The position numbers were made by a program, and so were the translations under genes. Source: an uncultured Aurantimonas sp. (lineage in GTDB: Bacteria; Pseudomonadota; Alphaproteobacteria; Rhizobiales; Rhizobiaceae). Taken from it: a DNA stretch of 64,000 nucleotides. Below are positions 24,097 through 33,360 of this stretch, piece by piece. The stretch is taken from the NCBI GenBank assembly GCA_947488615.1, contig CANKZU010000003.1:285460-349459 (forward strand), written 5' to 3'. The notes below the pieces were generated by a model. The model was not told where the DNA came from and did no database searches. It saw nothing but the letters and a program-made list of their open reading frames with translations. Within the stretch, counting starts at the first letter, position 1. Every line of letters begins with the position of its first letter.

Positions 24097-25077
24097 CTAC
24101 CAGCGGATCAAAACCGCACCCCAGGTGAAGCCGCCCCCCATGGCTTCCAGAAGCACGAGATCGCCACGCTTGATCCGCCCGTCGCGCACCGCCACGTCGA
24201 GAGCCAGCGGGATCGAGGCCGCCGAGGTGTTGCCATGCTGGTCGACGGTCACCACCACTTTCTCGGCGGCGATTCCGAGCTTTCTCGCCGAGGCGTCGAT
24301 GATCCGCCGGTTCGCCTGATGGGGAACGAACCAGTCGATATCATCGGCAGTTACACCCGCCGCCGCGAACGAGTCCTCGATCACGTCGGTAATCATTCCG
24401 ACCGCGTGCTTGAAAACCTCGCGGCCCTGCATGCGCAGCTTGCCGATCGTCCCGGTGGTCGAGGGGCCGCCATCGACATACAGCTTGGACTGGTGCGCGC
24501 CGTCCGAGCGCAGCCGCGAGACGATGATGCCACGACTGTCGTCCGCCCCGGTTTCAGCGGTCGCTTCGAGCACCAAGGCTCCGGCGCCGTCGCCGAACAG
24601 CACACAGGTCGACCGGTCTTCCCAGTCGAGAATGCGCGAAAAGGTCTCGGCGCCGATGACGAGCGCCCGGCGGGCCATGCCGCTCTTGAGGTAGAGATCT
24701 GCGGTGGTCAACGCATAGACGAATCCGCTGCACACGGCCTGAAGGTCAAAGGCGAAGCCATGCGGGATGCCGAGTCGATGCTGAACCTGGACGGCAGAGG
24801 CGGGAAAGGTGTTGTTGGGGGTCGCGGTCGCCAGGACGATCATGTCGATGTCGGCGGGTTCGAGATCGGCGGCGGCGAGAGCATGGCGAGCCGCCGCCTC
24901 GGCGAGGGACACGGTGGTCTCATGGTCGCCGGCGATGTGGCGCGCTGCGATGCCCGTGCGCTGGCGTATCCATTCGTCGGACGTCTCGACGATGCCTTGG
25001 AAATCCTGGTTGCGCATGATCCGTTCGGGCAGGGCCGACCCGGTCCCGCGCACGACCGATCTGATTTGATGTGTCAT
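24097..25077 (-). CDS. fabH: 3-oxoacyl-ACP synthase III (FabH)
   Basis: 326-residue condensing enzyme that starts fatty acid synthesis by joining acetyl-CoA and malonyl-ACP. The catalytic triad is complete: C116 in LQAVCSGF, H253 in VPHQANRR and N283 in QHGNTSAAS. The N-terminal [13 protein letters not shown] and the [10 protein letters not shown] motif are standard. The length is normal. Its ATG overlaps the plsX stop by four bases (ATGA), so the phospholipid and fatty acid initiation steps are translationally coupled. Confidence 0.98.
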   Translation of the reverse strand: MTHQIRSVVRGTGSALPERIMRNQDFQGIVETSDEWIRQRTGIAARHIAGDHETTVSLAEAAARHALAAADLEPADIDMIVLATATPNNTFPASAVQVQHRLGIPHGFAFDLQAVCSGFVYALTTADLYLKSGMARRALVIGAETFSRILDWEDRSTCVLFGDGAGALVLEATAETGADDSRGIIVSRLRSDGAHQSKLYVDGGPSTTGTIGKLRMQGREVFKHAVGMITDVIEDSFAAAGVTADDIDWFVPHQANRRIIDASARKLGIAAEKVVVTVDQHGNTSAASIPLALDVAVRDGRIKRGDLVLLEAMGGGFTWGAVLIRW

Positions 25078-26147
25078 TGCAGATTGCTTTCGGGAATTGC
25101 GGCGGCTTCCTCGGAAACGCGCAGATAGAAGCTTTTAAGGTCCGCCTCAATCTTTTCGCGCAGGCCGTTCCGCGCCATCGCGTGAGCCAGATCGATCGCC
25201 GCCGCGATCCCCTCCGCATCCGTGCCGCCATGGCTCTTGATGACGATACCGTTGAGGCCGAGAAACACGCCGCCATTGGCCTTGCGAGGGTCCATCTTGT
25301 CGCGAAGCCGTTCGAAGGCGCTCCTGGCCAGGATGTATCCGGCCTTGGCAAGCCAGGTCTGCGACATGGCGGCACGCAAATAGGCGCCGATCTGCTTGGC
25401 GGTTCCCTCGGCCGTCTTCAGCGCGATGTTGCCGGTAAAGCCTTCGGTCACGACCACATCGACCGTGCCCTTGCCGAGGTCGTCGCCTTCGACAAACCCG
25501 CGATAGTCGATTCCGGACAGCGGTGTCTCCTTGAGGAAACGGCCAGCCTCGCGGATCTCGTCTTGACCCTTGACCTCCTCCACGCCGATATTGAGCAAGC
25601 CGACGGTTGGGCGCTCCACGCCGAAGAGCGCCCGCGCCATGGCGCCGCCCATCATCGAGAAGTCGATCAATTGCTGCGCGTCCGCGCCGATCGTCGCGCC
25701 GACATCGAGCACGATGCTGTCGCCACGCAAGGTCGGCCAGATCGCGGCGATCGCCGGACGCTCGATATTGGCCATCGTGCGCAGACAGAACTTGGCCATC
25801 GCCATCAGCGCACCGGTGTTCCCGGCCGAAACGGCGACATCGGCCTCCCGTGTCTTCACGGCCTCGATCGCTCGCCACATGGAGGATTTGTAACGGCCCT
25901 GCCGGAGTGCCTGCGACGGTTTGTCGTCCATGCGAATCGAAATCTCGCAATGGTGAAACGTCGATGCCGCCGCCAGCTCGGGGTCCGCGTCGAGTAGCGG
26001 CATGACGAGATCGCTCTCGCCGAAGAGGACAAAGCGCGTGTCGGGGTGGCGCTTCAGCGCGATGGCCGCACCCGCGAGAACCACGTCCGGCCCGTGATCG
26101 CCGCCCATAGCGTCGATCGAGATCGTAATGCCGGTCTTTGAATTCAA
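25074..26147 (-). CDS. plsX: Phosphate acyltransferase PlsX
   Basis: 357-residue enzyme that makes acyl-phosphate from acyl-ACP for the PlsX/PlsY route to phosphatidic acid; it acts at the membrane surface. Family signatures: [18 protein letters not shown] (about 8-25), [14 protein letters not shown] (about 104-117), [27 protein letters not shown] (split at [10 protein letters not shown]) and [22 protein letters not shown] near the end. An ATG start upstream at 26423 would add 92 low-complexity residues overlapping the DUF177 gene. TTG 26145-26147 with GAGAGA upstream gives the right N-terminus. It lies 85 bases after DUF177 and is coupled to fabH. Confidence 0.95.
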   Translation of the reverse strand: MNSKTGITISIDAMGGDHGPDVVLAGAAIALKRHPDTRFVLFGESDLVMPLLDADPELAAASTFHHCEISIRMDDKPSQALRQGRYKSSMWRAIEAVKTREADVAVSAGNTGALMAMAKFCLRTMANIERPAIAAIWPTLRGDSIVLDVGATIGADAQQLIDFSMMGGAMARALFGVERPTVGLLNIGVEEVKGQDEIREAGRFLKETPLSGIDYRGFVEGDDLGKGTVDVVVTEGFTGNIALKTAEGTAKQIGAYLRAAMSQTWLAKAGYILARSAFERLRDKMDPRKANGGVFLGLNGIVIKSHGGTDAEGIAAAIDLAHAMARNGLREKIEADLKSFYLRVSEEAAAIPESNLQ

Positions 26148-26232
26148 AGGTCTCTCGCTTTCCTGCAGTGCACCCGGACGGCGCGGCGCGAAGATATCCG
26201 TTTGCGCGCGAACGGCAACCGTCGATTTTTCA

Positions 26233-26808
26233 TCAATTTTTGTCCTCATCGTCACGCGGGACGAGGGACACCAGGGCCTCGAAGGCAGAGGGTGGGCGGG
26301 CATCGGGATCGGGGTCCGTATCGACGCGATCGAAGACCGCGTCGGCCTCGCGCGGATACGGGTCAAGGGCCAGCGCCAAGGCCTCCACCAGATACGGACC
26401 AAGGTCGATGGTATGACCGGCATACACCTCAGGTGGGTCCTCGCCCTCGGGATCGATGAATAATTCCTGCTCGCCCGATTGATCGATCCGCGCCAGCTTG
26501 GAGCCTTCGGGCACGAAAATCATCTCGAACGGCTCCGTAATCGCCTGGCGCAACGGCTCCAGGCTGACGACGCTTCGCTGTACGACCGTCGCCGCGACCC
26601 GCCCGGTGACACGCACACCCTCGGCCCGCCATGGCAGCACGCGCAGATCCCCGACAAAGGCTTCGACGGCCCGAATGTCGAGTTCGCGGGCCAGCGCCGC
26701 ACGCTCCGTTTCATCCGCCTCGAAGCGGATTTGCATGCCATCGCGCGGCAGTTTGAGCGGCGAAATGGGGTGTCGGATGGCCTTGGACCCCATAAATTCC
26801 CGGGTCAT
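26233..26808 (-). CDS. DUF177 (YceD) protein, 23S rRNA accumulation factor homologue
   Basis: 191-residue cytoplasmic protein of the DUF177/YceD family; in E. coli and plants relatives are needed for 23S rRNA accumulation. The N-terminal region [20 protein letters not shown] and the middle [20 protein letters not shown] (about 67-86) correspond to the core, with the [13 protein letters not shown] segment (about 90-102) following. [19 protein letters not shown] is the conserved helix. The two Cys residues of many relatives are replaced. In many bacteria rpmF (L32) follows; here plsX follows directly. It overlaps the upstream chaperone gene by four bases (ATGA). Confidence 0.88.
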   Translation of the reverse strand: MTREFMGSKAIRHPISPLKLPRDGMQIRFEADETERAALARELDIRAVEAFVGDLRVLPWRAEGVRVTGRVAATVVQRSVVSLEPLRQAITEPFEMIFVPEGSKLARIDQSGEQELFIDPEGEDPPEVYAGHTIDLGPYLVEALALALDPYPREADAVFDRVDTDPDPDARPPSAFEALVSLVPRDDEDKN

Positions 26809-27347
26809 GCCGCCCCTCCCAACTCGCCAGTCTCAATGGACCCCGAAAGAATCGCAGTGGCCGTCGTCGCCTGAAATCGCGTTCTCATTCCCGCCATGTA
26901 GGTTGCCAGCCGCAAGGCCACGCCCTCCCCCGCCTCGGCCGGAACGACTCGGGCTTGGAGTGTGGCAGCGAGGCGAGCGAGCGGCGCCTGGGAACCGTCG
27001 AGCGCCGCGTCATAGGCGGCGACGCGCTCGTAGAAAATTCCGGCCAGCTTGCGCATGCGCTTTGGAACCGAGGGATCGCCCACTCCCAGTTCGCGGATCG
27101 ATTGCTCGACATCGATGATGAAACGGTCGACGACGTCCTGCGCGATCGGCTGGAGCGCAGGCTCCTCCCGGCAACGCTGGAGAAACAGGAAGACATGGAT
27201 CGACAAGGCGTCAAACCGACCCATCACGGTATCCGGAACGCCGTGATCCAAATAAAGGTCGGGACTGCGGGCAAGCGCCACCAGCTCGCCATAAAGACGC
27301 TCGACGACTTCGCGATTGCGACGGTTGGTTCTCAGTCGTTCGAACAT
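26805..27347 (-). CDS. Ubiquinol-cytochrome c chaperone family protein
   Basis: 180-residue protein of the CBP3/ubiquinol-cytochrome c chaperone family, relatives of which assist assembly of the cytochrome bc1 complex. Starting at ATG 27347 (MFERLRTNRRNREVVERLY) it shows VPDTVMGRFDALSIHVFLFLQR (about 44-65), DVVDRFIIDVEQSIRELGVGDPSVPKRMRKLAGIFYERV (split at the ELGVGDPSVPKRM signature, about 92-104) and AYDAAL. The longer frame to 27551 would run through the bamE promoter region. It leads the operon with DUF177, plsX, fabH and ihfA and is divergent from bamE. Confidence 0.9.
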   Translation of the reverse strand: MFERLRTNRRNREVVERLYGELVALARSPDLYLDHGVPDTVMGRFDALSIHVFLFLQRCREEPALQPIAQDVVDRFIIDVEQSIRELGVGDPSVPKRMRKLAGIFYERVAAYDAALDGSQAPLARLAATLQARVVPAEAGEGVALRLATYMAGMRTRFQATTATAILSGSIETGELGGAA

Positions 27348-27565
27348 GGCTGGGTCCGATGCGTTTCGGGCGATATCATCGGGGCGGGTGCCACAGCGCC
27401 GAGCCGATTGCAACGCCGCCGAAGGTGCTTTACCTAGTCCGACCGGCTTGGTTTGTAAGGCGGTGGAGGAGATCGCCGTGCCCTCGCGGCGCGTTGGAAA
27501 TCGCCGTGCAGCAAAGTCTGCGGGACACGACGTCACCACCGATGATCTCAAGGAGAATGATCAGC

Positions 27566-28030
27566 GTGAACTCATCCGTCCGCCTGAAGCGAGTGATGCT
27601 CGCCTCCGCCGCCCTCGCCGCGGTTCTTGCCCTGTCCGCGTGCTCGACCAGCGAGGTCCTGAACCAGGGATACGTCGTCGACGAAAAAAGCCTCGAGCTG
27701 GTTCCCGTCGACTCCAGCCGCGAGCAGGTGCTTCTGGCTCTCGGCTCGCCATCGACGACGGCGACGTTCGACAACGAGGTGTTCTATTACATTTCCCAGA
27801 AGCGCGTTCGCCCGGTGGCCTTCATGCAGCCCCAACTGGTCGACCAGAAGGTGCTGGCGGTCTACTTCAATGCGGAAGGACGCGTCGAGCGGATCGCCAA
27901 TTACGGCCTGCAGAACGGCCAGCTCTTCGACTTCATCTCGCGTACGACGACCACGGGCGGCAAGGATAAAACCTTCCTCGGCCAGATCCTGACCGATACC
28001 GGCAGTGGCGGGCGGGGCTCACTCTTCTAA
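27566..28030 (+). CDS. bamE: BamE/OmlA outer-membrane lipoprotein
   Basis: 154-residue lipoprotein of the SmpA/OmlA (BamE) family, a component of the beta-barrel assembly machine at the outer membrane. The signal peptide ends in the lipobox L23-S-A-C26. The domain starts at DSSREQVLLALGSPSTT (about 49-65), continues FDNEVFYYISQKRVRPV and the strand LAVYFNAEGRVERIANYG. Start GTG 27566 follows AGGAGA by nine bases; ATG 27557 lies inside that ribosome-binding site and the longer frame (27359) has no signal peptide at its start. It ends before a strong bidirectional terminator. Confidence 0.93.
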   Translation: MNSSVRLKRVMLASAALAAVLALSACSTSEVLNQGYVVDEKSLELVPVDSSREQVLLALGSPSTTATFDNEVFYYISQKRVRPVAFMQPQLVDQKVLAVYFNAEGRVERIANYGLQNGQLFDFISRTTTTGGKDKTFLGQILTDTGSGGRGSLF

Positions 28031-28059
28031 AATCTCGGCGGCACATGGCAAGCAAAACA

Positions 28060-28083
28060 GCCCCGCGGATTTCTCCGCGGGGC
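28060..28083. terminator. Bidirectional terminator between bamE and hppA
   Basis: 10-bp stem GCCCCGCGGA/TCCGCGGGGC (28060-28069 with 28074-28083) with a 4-base loop. T-rich sequence follows on the plus strand (CGTTTCGTTTTT, to 28096) and TGTTTTGC on the minus strand, suited to stopping both convergent genes. Confidence 0.85.
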
Positions 28084-28109
28084 CGTTTCGTTTTTAGCCG
28101 GCAGACCGC

Positions 28110-30260
28110 TCAGCTGTGGGCGAGGACCGCCAGAAGCAGCAGGGCGACGATGTTGGTGATCTTGATCGCCGGATTGACCGCCGGGCCCGCCGTATCCTTG
28201 TAGGGATCGCCGACCGTGTCACCGGTAACCGAAGCCTTGTGGGCCTCGGATCCCTTCATGTGCTTGGTACCGGAAGCATCGACGAATCCATCCTCGAAGG
28301 ATTTCTTCGCATTGTCCCAGGCGCCGCCGCCGGACGTCATCGAGATGGCGACGAAGATGCCGGTGACGATGACGCCGAGCAGCATCCCACCCACCGCCGA
28401 GAAGGCCTGGCTCTTGTCGGCGATCAACAGGACGCCGAAGTAGACGACGATCGGCGCCAGAACCGGCAGCAGCGACGGCACGATCATCTCCTTGATCGCC
28501 GCGCGGGTCAGAAGGTCGACCGCCCTTGCATAGTCGGGCCGCTCCGTGCCGGCCATGATGCCCGGTTTCTCGCGGAACTGTCGGCGAACCTCCTCGACCA
28601 CGGAACTCGCTGCGCGGCCGACCGCCGTCATTGCGATACCGCCGAAGAGAAACGGAATCAGCCCGCCGAGGAACAGCCCAACGACGACGAAGGGGTTGGT
28701 GAGGGCGAAATCCAGTTCGACGCCCTGGAAATATTCAAAGCCCTGCCCCGCGTTGGCCTGCTGGATGAAATATTGCAGGTCGTAATTGTAGGCCGCGAAC
28801 AGCACCAGCGCGCCGAGACCGGCCGAGCCGATCGCATAGCCCTTGGTAACGGCCTTGGTCGTGTTGCCGACTGCGTCGAGCGCATCCGTCGAACGGCGCA
28901 CGTCGGCGGGCAGGCCCGCCATCTCGGCGATGCCGCCGGCATTGTCCGTGACCGGTCCGAACGCATCAAGGGCGACGATCATGCCGGCGATCCCGAGCAT
29001 CGCGGTCACGGCGATGCCGGTACCGTAAAGGCCCGCGAGCTGGTAGGTCGAGATGATGCCGGCGACGATGACGATCGTCGGCAGCGCCGTTGCCTCGAGC
29101 GACACCGCGAGACCCTGGATGACGTTGGTTCCGTGACCCGACACGGACGCCTCGCTAATCGAACGGACGGGGCGAAAGCCGATCCCGGTATAGAATTCCG
29201 TAATCCAGACGATCAGCCCGGTGACCACGAGACCGATGATGCCGCTGAAGAACAGGTTCAGGCCGTTGATCGTCACGCCATCCGTCGACTGGCCGATGTC
29301 GCCGAAGCCGATGGTCGCCCAAGTCGCGACCGCCAATCCGACGATCGACAGCAGCGTCGTCGCCCACAGGCCCTTGTAAAGGGCACCCATGATCGAGCCG
29401 TTCGAGCCAAGCCGAACGAAGAACGTGCCGACGATCGACGTGATGATACAGGCACCACCGATCGCCAGCGGATAAACCATCACGCTTTCGATGATGTCGG
29501 TTCCGGCAAAGAAGATCGCGCCGAGCACCATCGTCGCGACGACGGTCACCGCGTAGGTCTCGAAGAGATCGGCCGCCATGCCGGCGCAGTCGCCGACATT
29601 GTCGCCGACATTATCGGCGATCGTGGCGGGATTGCGCGGGTCGTCCTCGGGAATGCCGGCTTCGACCTTGCCGACGAGATCACCGCCGACGTCGGCGCCC
29701 TTGGTAAAGATGCCGCCGCCCAGACGGGCGAAGATGGAGATCAGCGAAGCGCCGAAGCCGAGCGAGACGAGCGCGTCGATCACGGTGCGGTCCCAGGCCG
29801 CGAAGCCGAATTGCGTGGTGAGAAGGAAGAAATAGACGGTAACGCCGAGCAGCGCCAGTCCGGCGACGAGCATCCCGGTGATCGCCCCGGACTTGAAGGC
29901 GATACCGAGGCCGAGGCTGAGCGAACGCGAGCACGCCTGGGCGGTCCGGACATTGGCGCGCACCGACACGTTCATGCCTATGAAGCCGGCGATGCCTGAC
30001 AAGACCGCGCCGATGAGAAAGCCGCCGGCGGCATAGGCCGACAGAAGGAACCAAGTGATGGCGGCAACAACCGCACCGACGATCGCGATGGTGGTGTACT
30101 GGCGCAATAGGTAGGCTTGGGCGCCCTCCCGAATCGCACCGGCGATCTCCTGCATTCGCGCCGAGCCCTGATCGGCCGCCATGACCGATCGGGTGGCCCA
30201 GATCGCGTAGACCACCGCCAGTAGCCCGCACAGAGCCACAATAATTAAGATTGTCGGCAT
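28110..30260 (-). CDS. hppA: Membrane H+-translocating pyrophosphatase, K+-independent type
   Basis: 716-residue integral membrane proton pump driven by pyrophosphate hydrolysis, with about 16 hydrophobic helices. The pyrophosphate-binding signature [35 protein letters not shown] is present (split at [17 protein letters not shown], about 197-213; usual proteins have DVGADLVGK, here A to G). The segment [16 protein letters not shown] around residue 468 carries Lys and Thr at the positions that, from published mutagenesis of this family, distinguish K+-independent from K+-dependent enzymes. It starts at ATG 30260, 153 bases after the MFS gene. It terminates at the shared hairpin with bamE. Confidence 0.97.
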   Translation of the reverse strand: MPTILIIVALCGLLAVVYAIWATRSVMAADQGSARMQEIAGAIREGAQAYLLRQYTTIAIVGAVVAAITWFLLSAYAAGGFLIGAVLSGIAGFIGMNVSVRANVRTAQACSRSLSLGLGIAFKSGAITGMLVAGLALLGVTVYFFLLTTQFGFAAWDRTVIDALVSLGFGASLISIFARLGGGIFTKGADVGGDLVGKVEAGIPEDDPRNPATIADNVGDNVGDCAGMAADLFETYAVTVVATMVLGAIFFAGTDIIESVMVYPLAIGGACIITSIVGTFFVRLGSNGSIMGALYKGLWATTLLSIVGLAVATWATIGFGDIGQSTDGVTINGLNLFFSGIIGLVVTGLIVWITEFYTGIGFRPVRSISEASVSGHGTNVIQGLAVSLEATALPTIVIVAGIISTYQLAGLYGTGIAVTAMLGIAGMIVALDAFGPVTDNAGGIAEMAGLPADVRRSTDALDAVGNTTKAVTKGYAIGSAGLGALVLFAAYNYDLQYFIQQANAGQGFEYFQGVELDFALTNPFVVVGLFLGGLIPFLFGGIAMTAVGRAASSVVEEVRRQFREKPGIMAGTERPDYARAVDLLTRAAIKEMIVPSLLPVLAPIVVYFGVLLIADKSQAFSAVGGMLLGVIVTGIFVAISMTSGGGAWDNAKKSFEDGFVDASGTKHMKGSEAHKASVTGDTVGDPYKDTAGPAVNPAIKITNIVALLLLAVLAHS

Positions 30261-30413
30261 GCTGTTCCCTCACTCCTCGCCAGATCAGTGTCCGGCGATT
30301 TCCCCAATTTGTCCCGACGATACAGGAATTTCATTCCCCGCCCCGCAAGGCGACCGGGAGGTTATAGGAGGGCCGGATGCCGTCAAGCGCGCAGATTGCT
30401 CGGAAAGGCGAAT

Positions 30414-31640
30414 TCACCCTTGCTGCTGCGCCCGCGGCGCCAAACGCGACTGCACAACCAATGCCACCAGACATAGCGTCACGATCGGAAAGATGACGAC
30501 ATTCATCGTCTCCCAGCCCGCCGCGACAAAGGTCCGCCCCGACATGAAGGACGCGAAGGCGACGGTGGAAAACAGCAGGAAATCGTGCAGCCCCTGCGTC
30601 TTGTTCTTTTCCGACGGCCGGTAGGTCTCGGCGACCATCGCCGTTGCCCCGATAAATCCGAAATTCCAGCCGAGGCCGAGCAGCGCGAGACCGAGCCAGA
30701 AATTCCAGACCGCGAGACCGGACATGAAAATACCGCCACTCGCCGCAAGCAGCAAAAGCCCGGTCGCCACGATGGTCTCTTTTCCGAAGCGAGCGATCAG
30801 GCGGCCGGTGAAGAAGCTCGGTCCGAACATCGCAAGGACATGCCACTGAATGCCCAGCACGGCCACGTCCTTGGTGAGCCCGCAGCCGACGATCGCAAGC
30901 GGCGCGCCGGTCATGACGAAGCTCATCACCCCGTATGTGCCGACGCCGCACAGGAGCGCGACTAGGAACCGCGGCTGCGCGACGATCTCAGACAACGGCC
31001 GCGCCGGCATCGCATCGTCCGGATGATTCTCCTCCGGTCCGTCGGGAATCCGCAGAAACGTCAGGATTCCGGCACCAAGTATCCCAAGGATGACGACCCC
31101 AAGAAACGCTCCTGCGAAATCAACCGGCAGAAAGAGACCGTCCGTCAGTCGCACGGTCTGCGGTCCGATGACGGCGGCCAAGATGCCCCCCGCCAGCACA
31201 ATTCCGATGGCCCGCGGTTGATACGCTCTGGAGGCGCCGTCGGTCGCGGCAAAGCGATATTGCTGGGTGAAGGAGCCGCCGACGCCGATCAACATCAGGG
31301 CCAGCGCGAAAAGCCAGAAATGGCCGCCGAACAAGGCAAGGGTCGCGACCAACCCGCCGATTGACGTCACCAGCGCCCCCGAAACGAAGCCGAGCCGCCG
31401 CCCGACGGTCCGCATCAGCGCCGCCGCCGGCAGAGCCCCAATCGCGATGCCGACATTGAACCCGGTCACCGGGAGCGTGGCCATCGACTTGTCTTCGATG
31501 AGCAGCCACGCACCGGCGAGGCCGCCAATCGAGATCACGACCGGTGCGGCGCCTCCGACCAGAGCCTGCGCGCCCGCTAGTATGAAGGCGTTGCGGCGCA
31601 CGGCCCGTTCACCGAGCGAAAGAGGCGCCGCTTTTTCCAT
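30414..31640 (-). CDS. MFS transporter
   Basis: 408-residue major facilitator with about 12 membrane helices. The inter-helix 2-3 loop ALMRTVGRRLGFVSGAL (about 74-90) is the MFS signature, and the second half begins after a cytosolic loop GPEENHPDDAMPARPLSE (about 204-221). It belongs to the less-characterised MFS_1 carriers; the polar loop FIGATAMVAETYRPSEKNKTQGLHDF (split at ETYRPSEKNKTQG) is typical of this rhizobial group. The substrate cannot be told. The ATG overlaps the nusB stop (TGATG), so it rides on the riboflavin-nusB operon. Confidence 0.88.
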   Translation of the reverse strand: MEKAAPLSLGERAVRRNAFILAGAQALVGGAAPVVISIGGLAGAWLLIEDKSMATLPVTGFNVGIAIGALPAAALMRTVGRRLGFVSGALVTSIGGLVATLALFGGHFWLFALALMLIGVGGSFTQQYRFAATDGASRAYQPRAIGIVLAGGILAAVIGPQTVRLTDGLFLPVDFAGAFLGVVILGILGAGILTFLRIPDGPEENHPDDAMPARPLSEIVAQPRFLVALLCGVGTYGVMSFVMTGAPLAIVGCGLTKDVAVLGIQWHVLAMFGPSFFTGRLIARFGKETIVATGLLLLAASGGIFMSGLAVWNFWLGLALLGLGWNFGFIGATAMVAETYRPSEKNKTQGLHDFLLFSTVAFASFMSGRTFVAAGWETMNVVIFPIVTLCLVALVVQSRLAPRAQQQG

Positions 31641-32149
31641 CAGTCCTTACTGTCCTTGGCATCCTTGCCCCGGCCCTCGCCGCGTTCGGCGCGCGCGACG
31701 CGGTCGAGAACAGCATTGACCAATCCCGGTTCGTCGTCGTTGTAGAACGCCTTGGCGACGTCGACATATTCGGAAACGATCACGGCGACCGGAACGTCCT
31801 TGCGGTTCGTCAATTCGTAGGCCCCGGCCCGCAGGATCGCCCGCAGGGTAGTGTCGATGCGCGATAGCGGCCAATCGGTGGGCAACGAGGCGTGGATGCG
31901 CGGATCGATGGCTTTTTGGCTCCGCACGACGCCGGAGACGACATCGCGGAACCAAGCCGCATCGGCGTCGCGATAAGTGTCCCCATCGATCTCCTGACCA
32001 AGCCGAAAACCCTCATATTCCGCTACCGTCTCCAGCAGACCGGTACCGCCCACATCCATCTGGTAGAGCGCTTGAACAGCGGCGAGTCTCGCCGCGCCTC
32101 GCTTGTTGGCGGGCTTGACAACGCGCGGCTGTGACTCTGTCCCTGGCAT
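31640..32149 (-). CDS. nusB: Transcription antitermination factor NusB
   Basis: 169-residue all-helical RNA-binding protein of the rRNA antitermination complex (binds boxA with S10/NusE). [20 protein letters not shown] (about 16-35) is the N-terminal arginine-rich helix; [32 protein letters not shown] (split at [20 protein letters not shown]) and [30 protein letters not shown] complete the fold. The charged tail [13 protein letters not shown] is alphaproteobacterial. It lies 4 bases after ribH, as usual in the group, and is coupled to the MFS gene. Confidence 0.97.
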   Translation of the reverse strand: MPGTESQPRVVKPANKRGAARLAAVQALYQMDVGGTGLLETVAEYEGFRLGQEIDGDTYRDADAAWFRDVVSGVVRSQKAIDPRIHASLPTDWPLSRIDTTLRAILRAGAYELTNRKDVPVAVIVSEYVDVAKAFYNDDEPGLVNAVLDRVARAERGEGRGKDAKDSKD

Positions 32150-32153
32150 GATC

Positions 32154-32603
32154 TCAGGCTCCCAACCGATCGCGCAGCGCGATCATCTGCAGCGCCGCGC
32201 GGGCTGCCGCGCCGCCCTTGTCCTTGCGGCGGCGGTCGGCGCGATCGAGCGCCTGCTCCTCGTTCTCGACGGTCAGGATGCCATTGCCGATCGCGACGGT
32301 CTCGTCGATCGACAGCGCCATCAGGCCCCGCGACGACTCGTTGGCAACGAGCTCGAAATGATAGGTCTCGCCGCGGATGACGCATCCGAGCACGATGAAC
32401 CCGTCATAATCGGCCCTTCCCGCGTCCGCGCCGGCAAGAGCGAAGCCCACCGCCGCTGGCGCTTCCAGCGCGCCCGGCACGGTGACGACATCGAAGGTCG
32501 CGCCGGCTTTGTCGAGTTCGGCCTTGGCCCCCTCGATCAGCAAATCGGCGATGTGATCATAGAACCTGGCCTCGACGACGAGGAGATGCGGCTTGGATGC
32601 CAT
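32154..32603 (-). CDS. ribH: Lumazine synthase (RibH)
   Basis: 149-residue 6,7-dimethyl-8-ribityllumazine synthase, the penultimate enzyme of riboflavin synthesis. Signatures: [18 protein letters not shown], the [11 protein letters not shown] loop (about 42-52), [24 protein letters not shown] (split at [16 protein letters not shown], with the catalytic His in the YHFE segment) and [16 protein letters not shown]. The length is normal for the icosahedral or pentameric type. It lies 139 bases after ribE on the same strand and directly before nusB. Confidence 0.97.
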   Translation of the reverse strand: MASKPHLLVVEARFYDHIADLLIEGAKAELDKAGATFDVVTVPGALEAPAAVGFALAGADAGRADYDGFIVLGCVIRGETYHFELVANESSRGLMALSIDETVAIGNGILTVENEEQALDRADRRRKDKGGAAARAALQMIALRDRLGA

Positions 32604-32742
32604 GGGTGTTCCTTCCTGGCGGTCGAGTGTTCCGGCAGACGGGGGCGCGGCGCGGGCGAGGTTTCGCCGCAGAAAGATCGCGTGGTTCCGTTATGGTGAC
32701 CGGTCGGTGCTTGTTAGAAATTCCCGGCAGCGGACCCCGCCG

Positions 32743-33360
32743 CTAGGATGCGGTCGAGTTGGCGCCGAACAGGCGCTCGGCATAGCGCGCAATCTGGTCG
32801 ACCTCAAGATTGACACTGTCGCCCTGGCCACGGCTGCCCCAAGTGGTGACCTCCAGCGAATGGCGTATGAGTAGCACGTCGAAGCGATCGTCCGTAACGG
32901 AATTGACTGTCAGCGACGTGCCGTCGAGACAGACCGATCCCTTTCTGGCGATGTATCGCTTCAGATCCTGAGGCGCGCGCAAGCGGAACCGGACGGCCTC
33001 GCCCTCCTCCTCGACGGCGACGATTTCGGCCAGACCGTCGATGTGTCCAGAGACCAGATGCCCCCCGATTTCATCGCCGATCCTCAGCGAGCGCTCCAGA
33101 TTGACGGCGGAGCCCTCTTCCCACAGCCCGGCGGTGGTCAGGCGCAAGGCCTCCTCCCAAGCCTCGACTTCGAACCAGCCGTCATCCGACGTCTCGCCGG
33201 ACAGTGCCGTCACCGTCAGGCAAACCCCGGAACACGCGATCGAGGCGCCGATGGCGATCGACGCCGTCTCGTATACGGTCGCGATCCGGAAGCGGCGTCC
33301 CGAATCCAGCCGTTCAACGCGATCGATCCGGCCTATATCCGTTACGATTCCGGTGAACAT
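32743..33360 (-). CDS. ribE: Riboflavin synthase alpha subunit (RibE)
   Basis: 205-residue enzyme catalysing the dismutation of two lumazines to riboflavin. It is built of two similar beta-barrels: MFTGIVTDIGRIDRVE begins the first, with SIACSGVCLTV (about 39-49) and GDEIGGHLVSGHIDGLA (about 95-111) as lumazine-binding signatures; the second has GSVCLDGTSLTVNSV. Both active-site Cys-containing loops are intact. The ATG overlaps the ribD stop (TGATG). No FMN riboswitch is visible upstream of this operon. Confidence 0.97.
   Translation of the reverse strand: MFTGIVTDIGRIDRVERLDSGRRFRIATVYETASIAIGASIACSGVCLTVTALSGETSDDGWFEVEAWEEALRLTTAGLWEEGSAVNLERSLRIGDEIGGHLVSGHIDGLAEIVAVEEEGEAVRFRLRAPQDLKRYIARKGSVCLDGTSLTVNSVTDDRFDVLLIRHSLEVTTWGSRGQGDSVNLEVDQIARYAERLFGANSTAS

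Noticed and set aside
28116..29999. A 627-codon plus-strand frame opposite hppA
   Set aside because: Extremely Asp/Arg/Glu-rich mirror of the Val/Ala/Ile-rich membrane protein; not a real gene.
32604..32742. Possible FMN riboswitch in the rib genes
   Set aside because: The 139-base gap between ribE and ribH has no FMN-element core sequences, and it lies inside the operon.
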